A DNA stretch of 64,000 nt from contig JAAOMT010000289.1 in NCBI GenBank assembly GCA_016748015.1, positions 383,639-447,638 on the forward strand, read 5' to 3'. The number at the start of each line of letters is the position of its first letter. Positions within the stretch are counted from its first letter, which is position 1. Below, one piece after another: positions 13,052-23,679 of the stretch. The DNA comes from Geosiphon pyriformis. Its lineage: Eukaryota; Glomeromycota; Glomeromycetes; Archaeosporales; Geosiphonaceae. The notes below the pieces were generated by a model. It was not told the DNA's origin, did not search any database, and was given only the letters and a program-made list of their open reading frames with translations. Made by a program: the position numbers and the translations under genes.

Positions 13052-13532
13052 TAATCTCCTCTTCAAAACTGAGCTCTATCAAAGTCCAAGCATTATCTGT
13101 AATGTTAAGATAATGATCTAAAATAATTGAAGTGATTTGATCTGAAAATTGTTGAAATTTCAGTTCTGTAAATTTTCCAAGATATTGAATCTTCATTGAA
13201 TGAAGTATTGGATTTTGTAGAACATTTTTACAAGTATTAAATAAATTATAAAGTCTAAATGCTGCTCTAAGTTTGTAGTAAGTATTTGTTAATTCAGCTG
13301 CTGTCTTGAATTCATTGTGAATTTGTTTTTGTATAGCTTCAAGAGTGATGTTAGTTGGTTTAAGTTCCAGTTTTCGTTCATAAAGTGTTTTTCCAATATA
13401 AAAATATTTATGTATAAAAATATGTTTATTGTTCTGTTTATTAAGAAATAATAGAAGTTTTTGTTGGATTGTGGCATTTGGTAAAATGTCTATAAGAGCA
13501 AATAAAAGGTTTTCTTTTAGTGCTTGTTTCAA
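13026..13532 (-). CDS. E1 terminal ORF downstream of integrase, unknown function
   Basis: An open frame of 168 codons between the integrase region and the 3' LTR, ending a few codons inside the LTR. The predicted protein is helical, rich in Lys, Leu, Ile and Asn, and ends in an acidic stretch (IELSFEEEIMLPVEF). No signal peptide or membrane helix is visible, so an envelope protein is unlikely despite the position. Equivalent ORFs with a similar acidic end occur in elements A, B and C. It may be a separate protein or the C-terminal extension of the integrase polyprotein, since sequence up to about 13,830 has similar character but contains stops. I do not recognise a family. Confidence 0.5.
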   Translation of the reverse strand: MKQALKENLLFALIDILPNATIQQKLLLFLNKQNNKHIFIHKYFYIGKTLYERKLELKPTNITLEAIQKQIHNEFKTAAELTNTYYKLRAAFRLYNLFNTCKNVLQNPILHSMKIQYLGKFTELKFQQFSDQITSIILDHYLNITDNAWTLIELSFEEEIMLPVEFSY

Positions 13533-13999
13533 AAGTTCTGGTAATTAATTTCCAGAGTAATTTCTTGTTTTTCTTTTATAAAAGTAATAATTTTGAAAAT
13601 TGTTTACTACTGGTGTTGTGATTTCTTTTTGAGTGTAATTAATTTGACTTTTATTAATCATTATGGATAAGTCAGAAAGTGTTTTCAAAGCTAACATTAA
13701 TTTCTGAAATATTTGTTGAATATTTCGATGATAAAATAACCAATTAATAAGTAAAATTTGAAAAAAAATAAAGAAAATTATTTTTTGGATATAGAGTTTT
13801 TATTTGTTTTTGGGTTTGAGTGTTTTTTATAATTATTTACTATTTTTGTTTTTATGTTTTGTGTATTTTAAAAGTGTTATTAAAAATGTTAAATTAAGTG
13901 TTCAAGTTTGGTTGTTGTTTTATTATAATTATTGATTCTAAATTTTGGGAAATATCTTCAGGATTAATTAAAGAAGAATGTGTACCAATTTGTAAAATT

Positions 14000-15010
14000 A
14001 ATAGTTTAGGATTGTTTTTAAAATGATAGTGTTTCAGTCAATTTCTATGTGCAACTTTTGCTAGTACTTTGTTATCAAGTCTTAACTTGTATGATTTATT
14101 GCCTAGAATTTTGTAAATATAAAATAGTCTATCCTATTTATGTTTAAATTTTCCACTTTATTGTTTTTCAGCCTTAGTTTTGTATAAAAAAACTTTATTT
14201 CCAACTTTAAATTCATTGATAGCTGATGACAATTTATTATCATGCCTTTCTTTTTATTAGGCTTAAAAGTGTTTAATAGAAGTGGCTGCTATTTGTCTTT
14301 TTTCTTTCAATATACTAAAAAAAGTATATGTTCTTCTTTAGAGTGTTTTCTGAAAGTTTTTTTCATTGATTGGTTGCATTGGGTATGTTTTCATTGTGAA
14401 ATTAATTGGTAATATTGCTGTTTTTCTATAAGTAAGATCAAATAGTATGTGTTTTTTAGTATTTTGTTTTAGTGTTTTATAAGCTAGTAACACTGATAAA
14501 ATAAATATATCACATTTCTATTCAAAATCAGTTAAGACTTTGGCTAAAAATTCACATAATATTCTGTTGAAATGTTCTATAAATCTATTTGTTTAGGGAT
14601 AATAAAGTAATGATAAGGGTCTTTTGATATTGAATTGTTCACAAATTTTTTGTATCAAGTTGTTTACAAAATGTGTTTCTTGATCAGATAAAAGTTTAAT
14701 TGGGCATTCATGTCTACAAATAATGTCTTTATAGATGAAATTTGCTACTGATTTTGTATCTGCTCTTTGGATGGTTCTAGCTTCAAACCATTTAGTAAAA
14801 TAATCTACTGCAACTGCAATATAACAATTTTCTTGGGTTGTGATAGGTAGTGGTCCGACTAAATTAATTCCAACTCTGTCAAAAGGTTGTCCAACTTTGA
14901 TTGAATTTAAAGATTCTGTGAGGCAAGTTTCTTCTCTTTTTTGACAACTATCACAAGATTCTACATATTGTTAAATATTTTTTTGCATATGGGGCCAAAA
15001 ATAATGTTCA
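14000..15010 (-). pseudogene. E1 integrase with GPY/F-like end, broken
   Basis: Reading on the minus strand: a zinc-binding segment with SCDSCQKREE, the catalytic core with VGQPFDRVGINLVGPLPI (first catalytic Asp replaced by Asn), DYFTKWFEARTIQRAD, LLSDQETHFVN (second Asp region) and NIKRPLSLLYYP followed by a stop and FIEHFNR (Glu region). The C-terminal module has KVGNKVFLYKTKAEKQ and ILGNKSYKLRLDN, as in the GPY/F module of gypsy integrases. The function, joining retroelement cDNA to host DNA, is known for the family; this copy is inactive because of stops and the altered catalytic residue. Confidence 0.85.
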
Positions 15011-15359
15011 AGAATTTTTTGAATTGTTCTATTTTTTTTCAGGTGTGTTGAAAAAGAATCTGTGTACATGCTGTATAAGATTGTTTCTTTTTTATTCTCT
15101 TGTACTAATCTGAGTGATTGGTTTGAATTTCTGGGATTTTTATAATAGATTCTGTTATAGTGTATGAAATATTGTTTTAAATGGTATTGTAATTAATGTT
15201 TTTTACTTGGAGACTAATTTTCTGGCATAGTAAGAGTTTCCAAATAGTTTTTAATGTTTTTGTAAGTTCTGGAATTCATTGTTGTTTGGTTATTTTTGTT
15301 GGCATATTGGTAAGTTGTGGTAAAATTGTTGTTGGTTTTAATCTTGTCTTATTCTTAAA

Positions 15360-16700
15360 AGGCTATTAACATTAGTGTGTAGTTTTTCTAGTTTGTGATG
15401 TACAATATACTTGTAGTCTATTAGGAAATTATTCCATTAAGACTGTTTAATACTTGTTTAATTTTCTTTTTATTGGACCATTTAAGACCAATATTGTTAG
15501 TTATAATATCAAATTTTTTTTCATTCTTCAGGTATTGTTAAAAGTATTTAAAAGCCCAAATAACTATGGTAGCTTCTAATTCAGTTGAGCCATATTTAAG
15601 TTTTGTTGGTTTAAGTGTTCTACTAGCATAGGCAATGATTTGCTCCTAGCTATTTTCATTTAATTGTGATAGGATAGCACCAAATACTATGTGTAAAGCA
15701 TCAATGGCTAGTTAAAACTGTTTGTTGAAGTCTGAGTAAACAAGAACTGGGGCTGTTGTCAATTTGGTTTTGAGGGTTTCAAAAGCTTTCTGCTGTTCTT
15801 CAATCTATTAATATGGCACATTTTTGTTGATAAGATAATTGAGAGATTTGGCAATTTCTGAGAATTTTTTTATAAATTTCTAATAGTAGAAGACTAATTC
15901 TACAGATTCTCATAGCTCTGTGGTATTTTTGGATATTTGAAAGTTTTTGACAATACTGATTGTTCCAGAATTTGGTTTGACTCCATTTTTGTTAACTATG
16001 TGTTTAAAGAAAATTAAACTTGTTTTTCCAAAATGATATTTCTCAATATTCAATTTTAATTCTGCTTTCCATAATCATTGAAAAATTTTTTGCAAGTGGA
16101 TAAAATAAGCTTCAAAACTTGGTGAATACATATTAGTATTATCAAGATAAACAACTACTGATTGCCATAAAAGTCTTTTATATACAACATCTATAAGTTA
16201 CTGGAATATTGCTGGTACATTGCAAAGTCTAAAAGGCATAACATTAAATTCATAATTTTCTCCTTGGGTGGTAAATACTGTTTTGGATTGATCTTTTGGA
16301 TCTATTTCGACTTGTCAGTATCTACTTTCCAAGTTTAAAGTTGAGAAAAACTTGGTTTTTTCTAAAGTATTTAGCATGTTATCAATCCTTGAAAGAGGGT
16401 AAGCATCTTCAATTATAACATTATTTAATTGTTAATAATCAACACAAAATCTCATTTTTCCATTTTTTTTTTGACAAGAACTACTGATAAGACCTATGGA
16501 CTTCTTGATAGTTGAATCAATCCGTTATTGAGTATTTTTTGGATCTTTTCTCTGATAAATTGGTGGCTAGCAGGTGGAATTCAGTAAGCTTATTGACATT
16601 TTAGTAAAGCATTTCCTATATGAATCTGATGTTGGACAATATTAGTTTTTCCAAGATTATTGTTGTTTTTTGCAAATATATCTGCAAATTCAGCTATTAG
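15360..16700 (-). pseudogene. E1 reverse transcriptase and RNase H, broken
   Basis: On the minus strand the RT reads TVFTTQGENYEFNVMPFR, LLWQSVVVYLDNTNMYS (the YLDD box is YLDN at about 16,140) and KYHFGKTSLIFFKHIV, then the RNase H region with LAIDALHIVFGAILSQL and IIAYASRTLKP. Stops occur throughout, for example within the substrate-binding part at 16,400-16,600. The order and motifs are those of Ty3/gypsy pol. The Asp to Asn change in the catalytic box would by itself abolish polymerisation. Confidence 0.85.
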
Positions 16701-17149
16701 TTGTTTCAATTGTCTTTGTTGTTGGGATTCTAAGAAACTCATGTTAATTTGAGAGAGTTTTTCATCCAAAAAGTGGTAGTTTTTAGTAATAGAAGTGATG
16801 TTTGGATTTGGAAATAGAGTATGTCTTACAATTTTGATGAAATTAGAAACAATTTGAAGGTTTTTATTTTGAAAGATGTTACTATGTATAATTTCAATTT
16901 CTTATTTAATAGAACAATAAGATAGTTGTTGGGGTTGTAAAATATAACTCAAAATTTTTTCATTCCTTTTGGTATATAGACATTTGAAATTGAGATTTTA
17001 TGTTTTAAACAGATTTGTTTATTGAATTCAAAGATTTGTTGGGTAGTAGTAGGTTTTGAGCAAGTGTAGATTTCATGATGTTCTCTAAAAAGTGAAATAG
17101 TAATTGGTTGAAGAAGTTAAAGAATCTGGTAAAATTCATTCTGTGTATT

Positions 17150-17600
17150 AAGAGCTATATTTACTAAAACTGTGAATTGCCCAATTGAACCAAGATCTTG
17201 TGTTCTTCTTTCACTTTTTCCTAATTGTTCTTTGCTGTTAACTGATTGTAAACTCGAAATGTTGATTAAGGGTAGATAAATTGCTTAAGCAATCTTTTCA
17301 GCATGTTTAATCTTAAATAGTTTGTTTGTTTCATTTTGTAACATAATAGTAATGTCTCTAGTGTATCTTGCATCTATAACTTCTCCTCTAACATTAATTT
17401 CTTTGTTTGCCAATGATAATTAGGAAGCAATCTGTACTATTGCTCTTAATAGAATTTCAAGAGCAATTTTTAGATTAATTTTGATTAAAGATTTTGGCTG
17501 AAAGACCAAAGTATCTTTTCCTGGGTATCATAGATCATATTCAGCATTTATATCATGGGCTTTTTCTGGTTTGATTTCTTGACCATTATTGTTTAAGTAT
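17150..17600 (-). pseudogene. E1 dUTPase-like domain between protease and RT
   Basis: On the minus strand the frame shows, in order, AHDINAEYDL (motif 1, AGxDL-like), LKIALEI, LSLANKEINVRGEVIDARY (motifs 2 and 3, with the motif 3 Asp retained), TIMLQNETNK, KIKHAEKIA (motif 4) and a Gly-rich tail near DLGSIGQFTV (degenerate motif 5). These are the landmarks of trimeric dUTPases, which hydrolyse dUTP to dUMP and limit uracil in DNA. At least two stops interrupt this copy. Elements A, B and C carry the same domain at the same place. Confidence 0.7.
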
Positions 17601-18949
17601 TTGAGTTGTAGGACTGGTTGATTTTCAATAAGATAGATTAGTGTTGTTGCAATTTTTTCTTTTGTTTTAGGTTTTCCAAATTTAATTTTATATTCATTAT
17701 TTTTACTGGGCAGAAGAATGCTAATTGCATAACATTTTAAACATCATTGGTCATTACAAGACATAGTATATTTTTCAAATAATTGAATGTTTATTTGCTC
17801 TAATCATTGAATTTGAGCTTTTTTAGTTGGATAGACATGACTTGTAATTTGGTGGTATGTTTTTATTTCATCTTCATAGTTGAATCCAGCTAATTTTATT
17901 GTGTACTCAATATACTCAGCTTTTTTTATTTGGCAGACATCTTTCTGTATAGCTCTATTAATTAAAGCTATTGCTAAGTCAAAGATCATTTCAGCATTAT
18001 AAAGGTAGTAATAGAGTTTGTTGAAAGCACTGTTGTATATTGTATTAAAGAGTGTTCCTTTTTTGACTTTTTTCGAAATTGATAGGGCATATTGACAGGT
18101 TTGATCACATACTTCTCTTTTTATTGCAATATTAATCCAGTTGTATTCTTCTGATAGCATATCTCTACATGTAAAACAAGAAGTGTTGTCCTATTTTCCA
18201 CTTATTTTGGAATATTCAAATTGTTCTCTATGGCATACTTTACAGTAGTAACAGATGTGAATTTTATATTTCTTTTCTGGAGAAATACATGCTCTCATTG
18301 ATGAAAATTTTTTGTTGCAATCTTTGTATTTAAGTAAAATGTAAAAGGGTTGTTTCTATGGTTCTAATGTAAAGTATCTAACTACATTTCATTCTCTGGT
18401 CTCCTCAAAAATTTTTTGTTCTGTTTTCTTAGCCTAATTGGATGGTGATTCAAAAGCCATAAAGGTTTCAATAATTGGTAGTTTTTTTTTCTTTTCAAAT
18501 TCGAATACTGGGGCTTTTTCATATTTTTTATTAAAAGTACCATAGGTAATAAGTACTCTGATGTATTGTCCTTGGTATGAAATTTTTAATTCTTGGGTTT
18601 CCCAATCTAAATTTGTATTGGTCTTAAGAAGCCAGCTATTTCTGACCAAAGCTTAATATTAAGATACATCTATGACTAAAACTTTGACTGAAATGATAAT
18701 TCTATTAATGGTAAATAGGAAATTGTCAATTTTTCCTACTGGTGTTTTTTTTATGCCATCAGTTGTAACAATTACTGTTTGAACTAATCTGTTAACATTT
18801 TGATTAAGTTGTTGCATTAATTGATAAGTAATAATACTTTCAGCAGATCCACTGTCTAGAATCAAATGGATTTGTTTTCCTTTTACTTCAGCTTTAGTAT
18901 ACATAGCAGTAATTGTTTTTTGCTCATTAACTGCTGTATTATTAAGCAA
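17601..18949 (-). pseudogene. E1 retropepsin and cysteine-rich linker
   Basis: Retropepsin: about 18,580-18,949, with TAMYTKAEVKGKQIHLILD then SGSAESIIT (active-site DSG intact near 18,850), followed by NSWLLKTNTNLDW. Below it, towards the dUTPase, 17,700-18,430 encodes a segment with repeated Cys pairs, for example HICYYCKVC, SCFTC and a CxxxC, then CNDQ-stop-CLKCYA near 17,740. Matching Cys pairs occur in elements A and C, suggesting zinc-binding modules. Open frames at 18,659-18,949, 18,434-18,649 and 17,804-18,160 are pieces of this polyprotein. Confidence 0.75.
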
Positions 18950-19459
18950 GAATGATAATTTATTGGCTTCAAATTCAAATGAAAATATATTTAAAAGGTT
19001 GGTATTTTAAGCAATTTGAACTGGTAGAATAATATTGTTAAAAGGATTTAATCTTGGTGCTGCAGCTTTACCTTCAAAAAGTGCAGTTTGCTGAAAATCC
19101 GATTCTTCTGGCATTGTAAGGTAACTGAATTAAGTGTAATAATAACTGGGTCTTTGCTGTACAGAATTTCGAAGAACCAATTAGTTGTTGGAATTAAATC
19201 TGTTGTTGTTTGTTAAAAAATGATTTTGTGGTGTGAATTGACTATGTTAAACCAATTTTTGAACTGGTATTTGATATTGTTGTGTAGATGGTTGTTGATA
19301 TTATTAGATTGGTAAAGGTTGTTGATATTGCTGCTGAAGAGCAGACTGATAGTAATTGTTTTGCTGTTGGAATTTTAAGGAATAGTAGACTAGTGGTAGA
19401 GGCTAATAATAAGATTACTGTGTTGAAAAGTAATGTTAATTACTCCTGTTTTGTTGGTC

Positions 19460-20949
19460 TTTTTGTAGCTTTTTGTAATTTCGTTTCCAATGTCTTGAAA
19501 TTCCACAATAATGACAACTTTGGTTTTGGCTGTTTGATAATGATGAGTAGTTGTTTTGGTTTTGGTTTTGTTGTTGTGGTGGCTAATATTTTTGTGGTTG
19601 TTGCTGTTGTTGTTGGTTGGTGAAATAATTCTCAATTTTTTTTGTAAGTTGGTCAATTTTTTCTTCAGCTGCTGAGCTGGTTTCTCCAATAGCAAGATTT
19701 ACAAGTTTGGTGTAATTTGCTTTTTCTATTGCCATTTCATAGTTCTTTGTGTGTCGGATTGCTGTAGTCAAGTCTTCAAGTAAATGTGAATGCACTTTTT
19801 TTATGAGTTTATTTTTTAATTCAGCAATAAATTGATTCAAGATTTGGGCATTAGAATAGTATTTATTGGTTTCCAACTGGCAAATTCTTCTAAGAAGTTT
19901 GTTAAACTTCCTTAAGTAGGTTATGACTGATTTACTTGGTTCTTGTTTGATATTGTGAAAGCAATTTCAGAGAGTGATAGAGATATTGTTGTCAGTGAAT
20001 TGTTGTAAAAAAGCATCTTTAAATGCTTGCCAGTTTTTAAATAGTTTAGTTAAGTTTTCAAATCATTCTTCTGTTGTCTCTTGGAGAAAGTATGGAATTG
20101 TTTTTAACATCCTGGCTGCAGTTTATCTATTTGCATCTCCTGCTTTCTGAACTTTGTCAAGCCATTCTTGTGGACTGGTATCATTATTTTTACCAGTAAA
20201 TTCAGGAATCTTTGCAATGTAAGCAGCTGTCATTTCTTCTTTGTTTTCTGTAGTTTCTTCTTGTTTTGATTCAGTTTTTTTACTTTTCAAGTTCTCTAAA
20301 TGATTACTTTTGTTTTCCTGTAAGTAATTAATAATATTAGTGCTAATTAATATGGGTTCCTGTTGTTGAGTGAAACTTTTAGGTAACTGAAAATTTTCTA
20401 GTCTTGAGAAACAGATAAGTGGTAAATTTGATATTTATGATTGAGCAAGTAAAATTGAAAATGAGGTGACTTAAAGTAGAAGTTTAGTGCTGGTTCCTTG
20501 TTCTAGAGTTTGCAAGTGTTTGGCAATTATCTTTGGTGTTTTTGGAGTATTTGGAGTGGTTTTTGAGTATTGTTTCAATTTTTGTTTGTTTTTGTTGCTT
20601 GTTTCCATTTCTGATTCAAAGTCAAGAGAGTATTTGAACTGTACTGGATATTTTTTTTCTCAATATTTAATAATATTAAATTAAGTTCTTGAAAGTAAGT
20701 GGCAAGTGTTTTACTGTTAAGGTTTTCAGTTCTCAAGTTGGAGTAGTATAATAGATTTTTGTAGAGATTGTTTCTAATTTCTGAAATGTTGTAATTTTCA
20801 AAAAGATAATTGTTGATACAGTTTTCAATGTATTGGTATAGTGATTTTTTAAAAATTTCAATTCCATCTTGGATGTTGAATCTTTGCTTGCAGTAAGTGT
20901 AAATTGACTGATAATACTCTAAAGTTGTTGTGTCTGGTGTGGTTACCAC
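19460..20949 (-). pseudogene. E1 gag polyprotein remnant
   Basis: Starts near 20,949 (MVTTPDTTTLEYYQSIYTYC) and runs to the CCHC knuckle at about 19,469-19,512. The central capsid-like part includes METNKYYSNAQILNQFIAEL and NYEMAIEKANYTKLVNLAIG, which align with the capsid region of elements A and C. A glutamine-rich stretch precedes the knuckle CHYCGISRHWKRNY, whose last Cys is replaced by Tyr through a single transition. Several stops split the frame. Gag packages the element RNA in virus-like particles. Confidence 0.8.
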
Positions 20950-20994
20950 TTTGAAGTTGTTATTGCTATGTTATTTCTGTAAAAGAGCACCAAA

Positions 20995-21966
20995 TATTAC
21001 CAAAATTTTTGATCTCTTTTCTTGGATGTTGTTAATATTTGTCTGTTGCTAATTTTACGTTTTTTGGAAGCAGTTGAACCTCCAATAACTGAATTTATCT
21101 TCAAATTATCTTTTATAATTTAAACTACTGGGCTTATAAGTAAAATAGCCAATTCTTTGCCAGTTGTTTTATGTAGTTACATTGTAGTAAATGTCAACTC
21201 TTTTCCAAGAATTGCTCATTTGGAAGCTTATTAAAAATGTGTAGTTACTTTGCTGTGAAAGTCAACTCTTCTACAGGAATTTTGTCTGTAGACTACTCTA
21301 ATAATTATAATAAGAAAAAAAAGGAAAAAATAAAAGAAATATAAAAGAAATAGAATTTGTGTTAAAAAAAACGTTTTTTATTTAAGTCTGGAGTCACTAA
21401 CAGATTACTGAAATTGGTAGCTAATCAATTTCAAAATGTTAGTTGTGCTAAAAAAATTTCAAGTACAATAATCAAAGAATTTGGTTTTTGAATATTTAAT
21501 TTTTATTTGAATATGTAAAAGGTGATTTGTTCTAATTAAGATATCTAAAGTAAGATACTATAGTAAGATATTATAAGAAGATACATTTTCTTGAAGAGAG
21601 AAGCTCTTCTTTTATACAATTTGTTATAGTACTAGTCTTTGAACTTGCACTTTTCTTTTTGCTCTAATTTTGGCGAATTAAAGATATATTTTGGTGAACT
21701 ACAAGTTATTTCTACAAACTATTAATTATTTCAGCCAATTTTTATTAATTTCGGCAAATTTTAACTATATTAAATGGTTTAGAGTATTGTGTAATTTGAT
21801 TATCTTAATTTCTATGGTACAAATCAGGTTATTAGTTGAATTGTAATATTTGATAATTTGGCTAATTAATAAGTGATAATTGAAATAATAATAATATATG
21901 CTAATTAATAATAAGAATTATGAAGATAATTTTATGCTAATTAATAGCTAAATTCTACTAGTAATA
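20995..21966 (-). repeat. 5' LTR of element E1
   Basis: Starts TATTACCAAAA and ends CTACTAGTAATA on the plus strand, so the terminal TGTTAC/GTAACA inverted repeats are each damaged by one transition. On the minus strand it is followed by TTTGGTGCTC, the likely primer-binding region, just below 20,995. Confidence 0.93.
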
Positions 21967-22620
21967 CTGCCATCAACTTATTACTAGAAGTTTTTTTAAA
22001 TACAACAGAAAACTTAATATCTAATACAAAAAATTTTATTATATTAAAACTCTATTTATTTAAAACACATAATTTGGCCAATAATAATTGTCTAAAGCCA
22101 ATAAATTCAAGATTTGGAAGTGTTAAAATGTTATTATTATTACTATTCAAATTATCAAAAAAAATTTTCTTAGCTTGCCACCCAAAATATATGTTTTAAT
22201 GTATATTTTTCTAAGCATAATCTTATTTATTATATCATTTATTTCTGAGTTTGAATTTATATAGCTAATTTTGTTAGCAAATATGTTTTTTATATTTTTA
22301 ATGTTTAAAATTTCATTAATATTATCTGTTTTACTATTGACTTCACTGTTCTAAAACTTTACAAATCTAATATTATTAATTCTAATACTATTAATAACCA
22401 AAAAATCAGTAAACAACTCAATAACTTTTCTATTAATAACAAATTTCTTTGGCTTTTTATAAAACATATTACATAAATAAGCATCTTTAAAATACTTGTT
22501 TTTAATACTAAATTAGGTCTCTAATTTAATCAAACCAGAATTAAACTTACTAGTAGAAAAACTTATTAGTTTATAATTATAAACAAAAGTATATTAAAAA
22601 AAATAACTAAAAAATATAAG

Positions 22621-23540
22621 AAAAAAAAAAATATAGAAAATTATTTCTTTACAAAAAATCTATGCTCTTATTATAATTAAAAGATTAACAAAAAAAACTT
22701 TTTTATTATTATTTTAATTGTAATTTTAAGTTTATTTATTAAATTTTTTTGGTTTTTAATTATTTAATTAAATAATTTATAATTAATATAATATATTTAT
22801 TGTTTTTAATAATTATAATTTAATTAAAATATTTTTAATTTATTAAATAATTATTTAATTTTAATTAATTTTAATAATTTTGTTAATTTGAAAGATTTTT
22901 TTTTAATATATATTATAATTTTATATATTAAATAATATTTTGAAATAATATTAACTAAAAATAATTGTTTTTTAATAAAAATATTTAATAATAAAATTAA
23001 AATACATATTAAATAAAATTGTTTTTTTTGGGTTTTAATTATTTATAATAATTTGTTTTATTTTTTTTGGTTTTATTAATATAAGTAATTTTAATAGAAT
23101 AATATTTAATCTGTTTCTAAATTTGGTTTTATTTATTTTAAAATAACTTTTTTTAAAATTAAATAATAATATAATTATTAATATATCTAACTATTTATGT
23201 TAATTATTATTATTATTATTATTATTAATTTTTATATTTATTTGTTTTATTTATAATAAATTATTGTTATTTTTTTCTTTTTTTAATATATTTTATATTT
23301 AAACAACAATAATAATATTGTGTTTTATTTAACATATTTGTTTTTTAATAGTGTTTTTTTAAATACTATTTTTAATGATTTATTATACATTTTTTTTGAA
23401 ATATTATTTTATATATACTTATTAAATAAAGTTTTTATATAAATAAAATATAAAATTTTGTTTTATTTTTTTTATTTTAAATAAAAACTATTAAATTTTA
23501 ACAAGTTAATTTATTTTTAAAATATCTTTTTTTTTTATTG
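22621..23540. other. Extremely AT-rich, C-poor stretch
   Basis: Almost entirely A and T, with the few non-A/T bases on the plus strand mostly G. No gene or clear tandem repeat apart from an (ATT)n run near 23,204-23,226. By position it lies just upstream of LINE-II ORF1 (minus strand) and may be its degraded 5' untranslated DNA. Confidence 0.6.
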
Positions 23541-23679
23541 AGTTTAATAAATATGGCCCAACCATTATCTAGAAATTAGAACCAAACTAAGTAGTCTAAG
23601 GCTATATATGATTCACATGCTTACTACATGTAACCAGCTACTCAAGCCAGTTTAGACTATACTATGTTTGATGCACTAG

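Larger units (their letters stand above)
12082..21966 (-). mobile_element. Element E1: complete but decayed Ty3/gypsy retrotransposon
   Basis: A 9.9-kb LTR element on the minus strand bounded by two LTRs of about 970 bases. Both ends carry CTGC (12,078-12,081 and 21,967-21,970), a 4-bp target duplication. Reading along the element: 5' LTR, TTTGGTGCTC primer-binding region, gag, retropepsin, cysteine-rich segment, dUTPase-like domain, RT, RNase H, integrase, a final ORF, the purine tract (GAAGAGGAGATTA just above 13,051) and the 3' LTR. The pol order RT-RNase H-integrase places it in Ty3/gypsy. Stops and frameshifts in every domain make it inactive. Its LTR sequence and proteins are clearly diverged from elements A, B and C, so it is a separate lineage with the same architecture. 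Confidence 0.92.
10440..22620 (-). pseudogene. LINE-II: decayed non-LTR retrotransposon ORF1, split by two insertions
   Basis: Minus-strand coding remnants survive in three pieces: about 21,967-22,620, 11,559-12,081 and about 10,440-10,756. In order they hold a segment reading YILGGKLRKFF, then SSNKLMAVKKFFYHVN, whose codons run directly across the E1 insertion site (SSNKLMA before, VKKFF after). Next come VFSKFDKIISVKLQFI (RRM-like) and NFSDLL. A zinc-knuckle region, CKQFGDISDKC, lies at about 10,620-10,655, followed by TNIYKKKQALIA. This is the layout of an ORF1 protein with RRM-like and zinc-knuckle modules from non-LTR elements. Stops and frameshifts are everywhere and C is strongly depleted, so the copy is old. 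No ORF2 follows below 10,440, so the remnant lacks its 3' half. Family naming relies on resemblance to LINE ORF1 proteins of Glomeromycotina and was not checked by a search. Confidence 0.6.

Noticed and set aside
13026-13532. Envelope-like gene in element E1
   Set aside because: Position fits, but there is no signal peptide, membrane helix or cysteine pattern; kept as an ORF of unknown function.
19288-19623. Plus-strand frame rich in valine and phenylalanine
   Set aside because: Antisense of the Gln/Asn-rich gag region of element E1.
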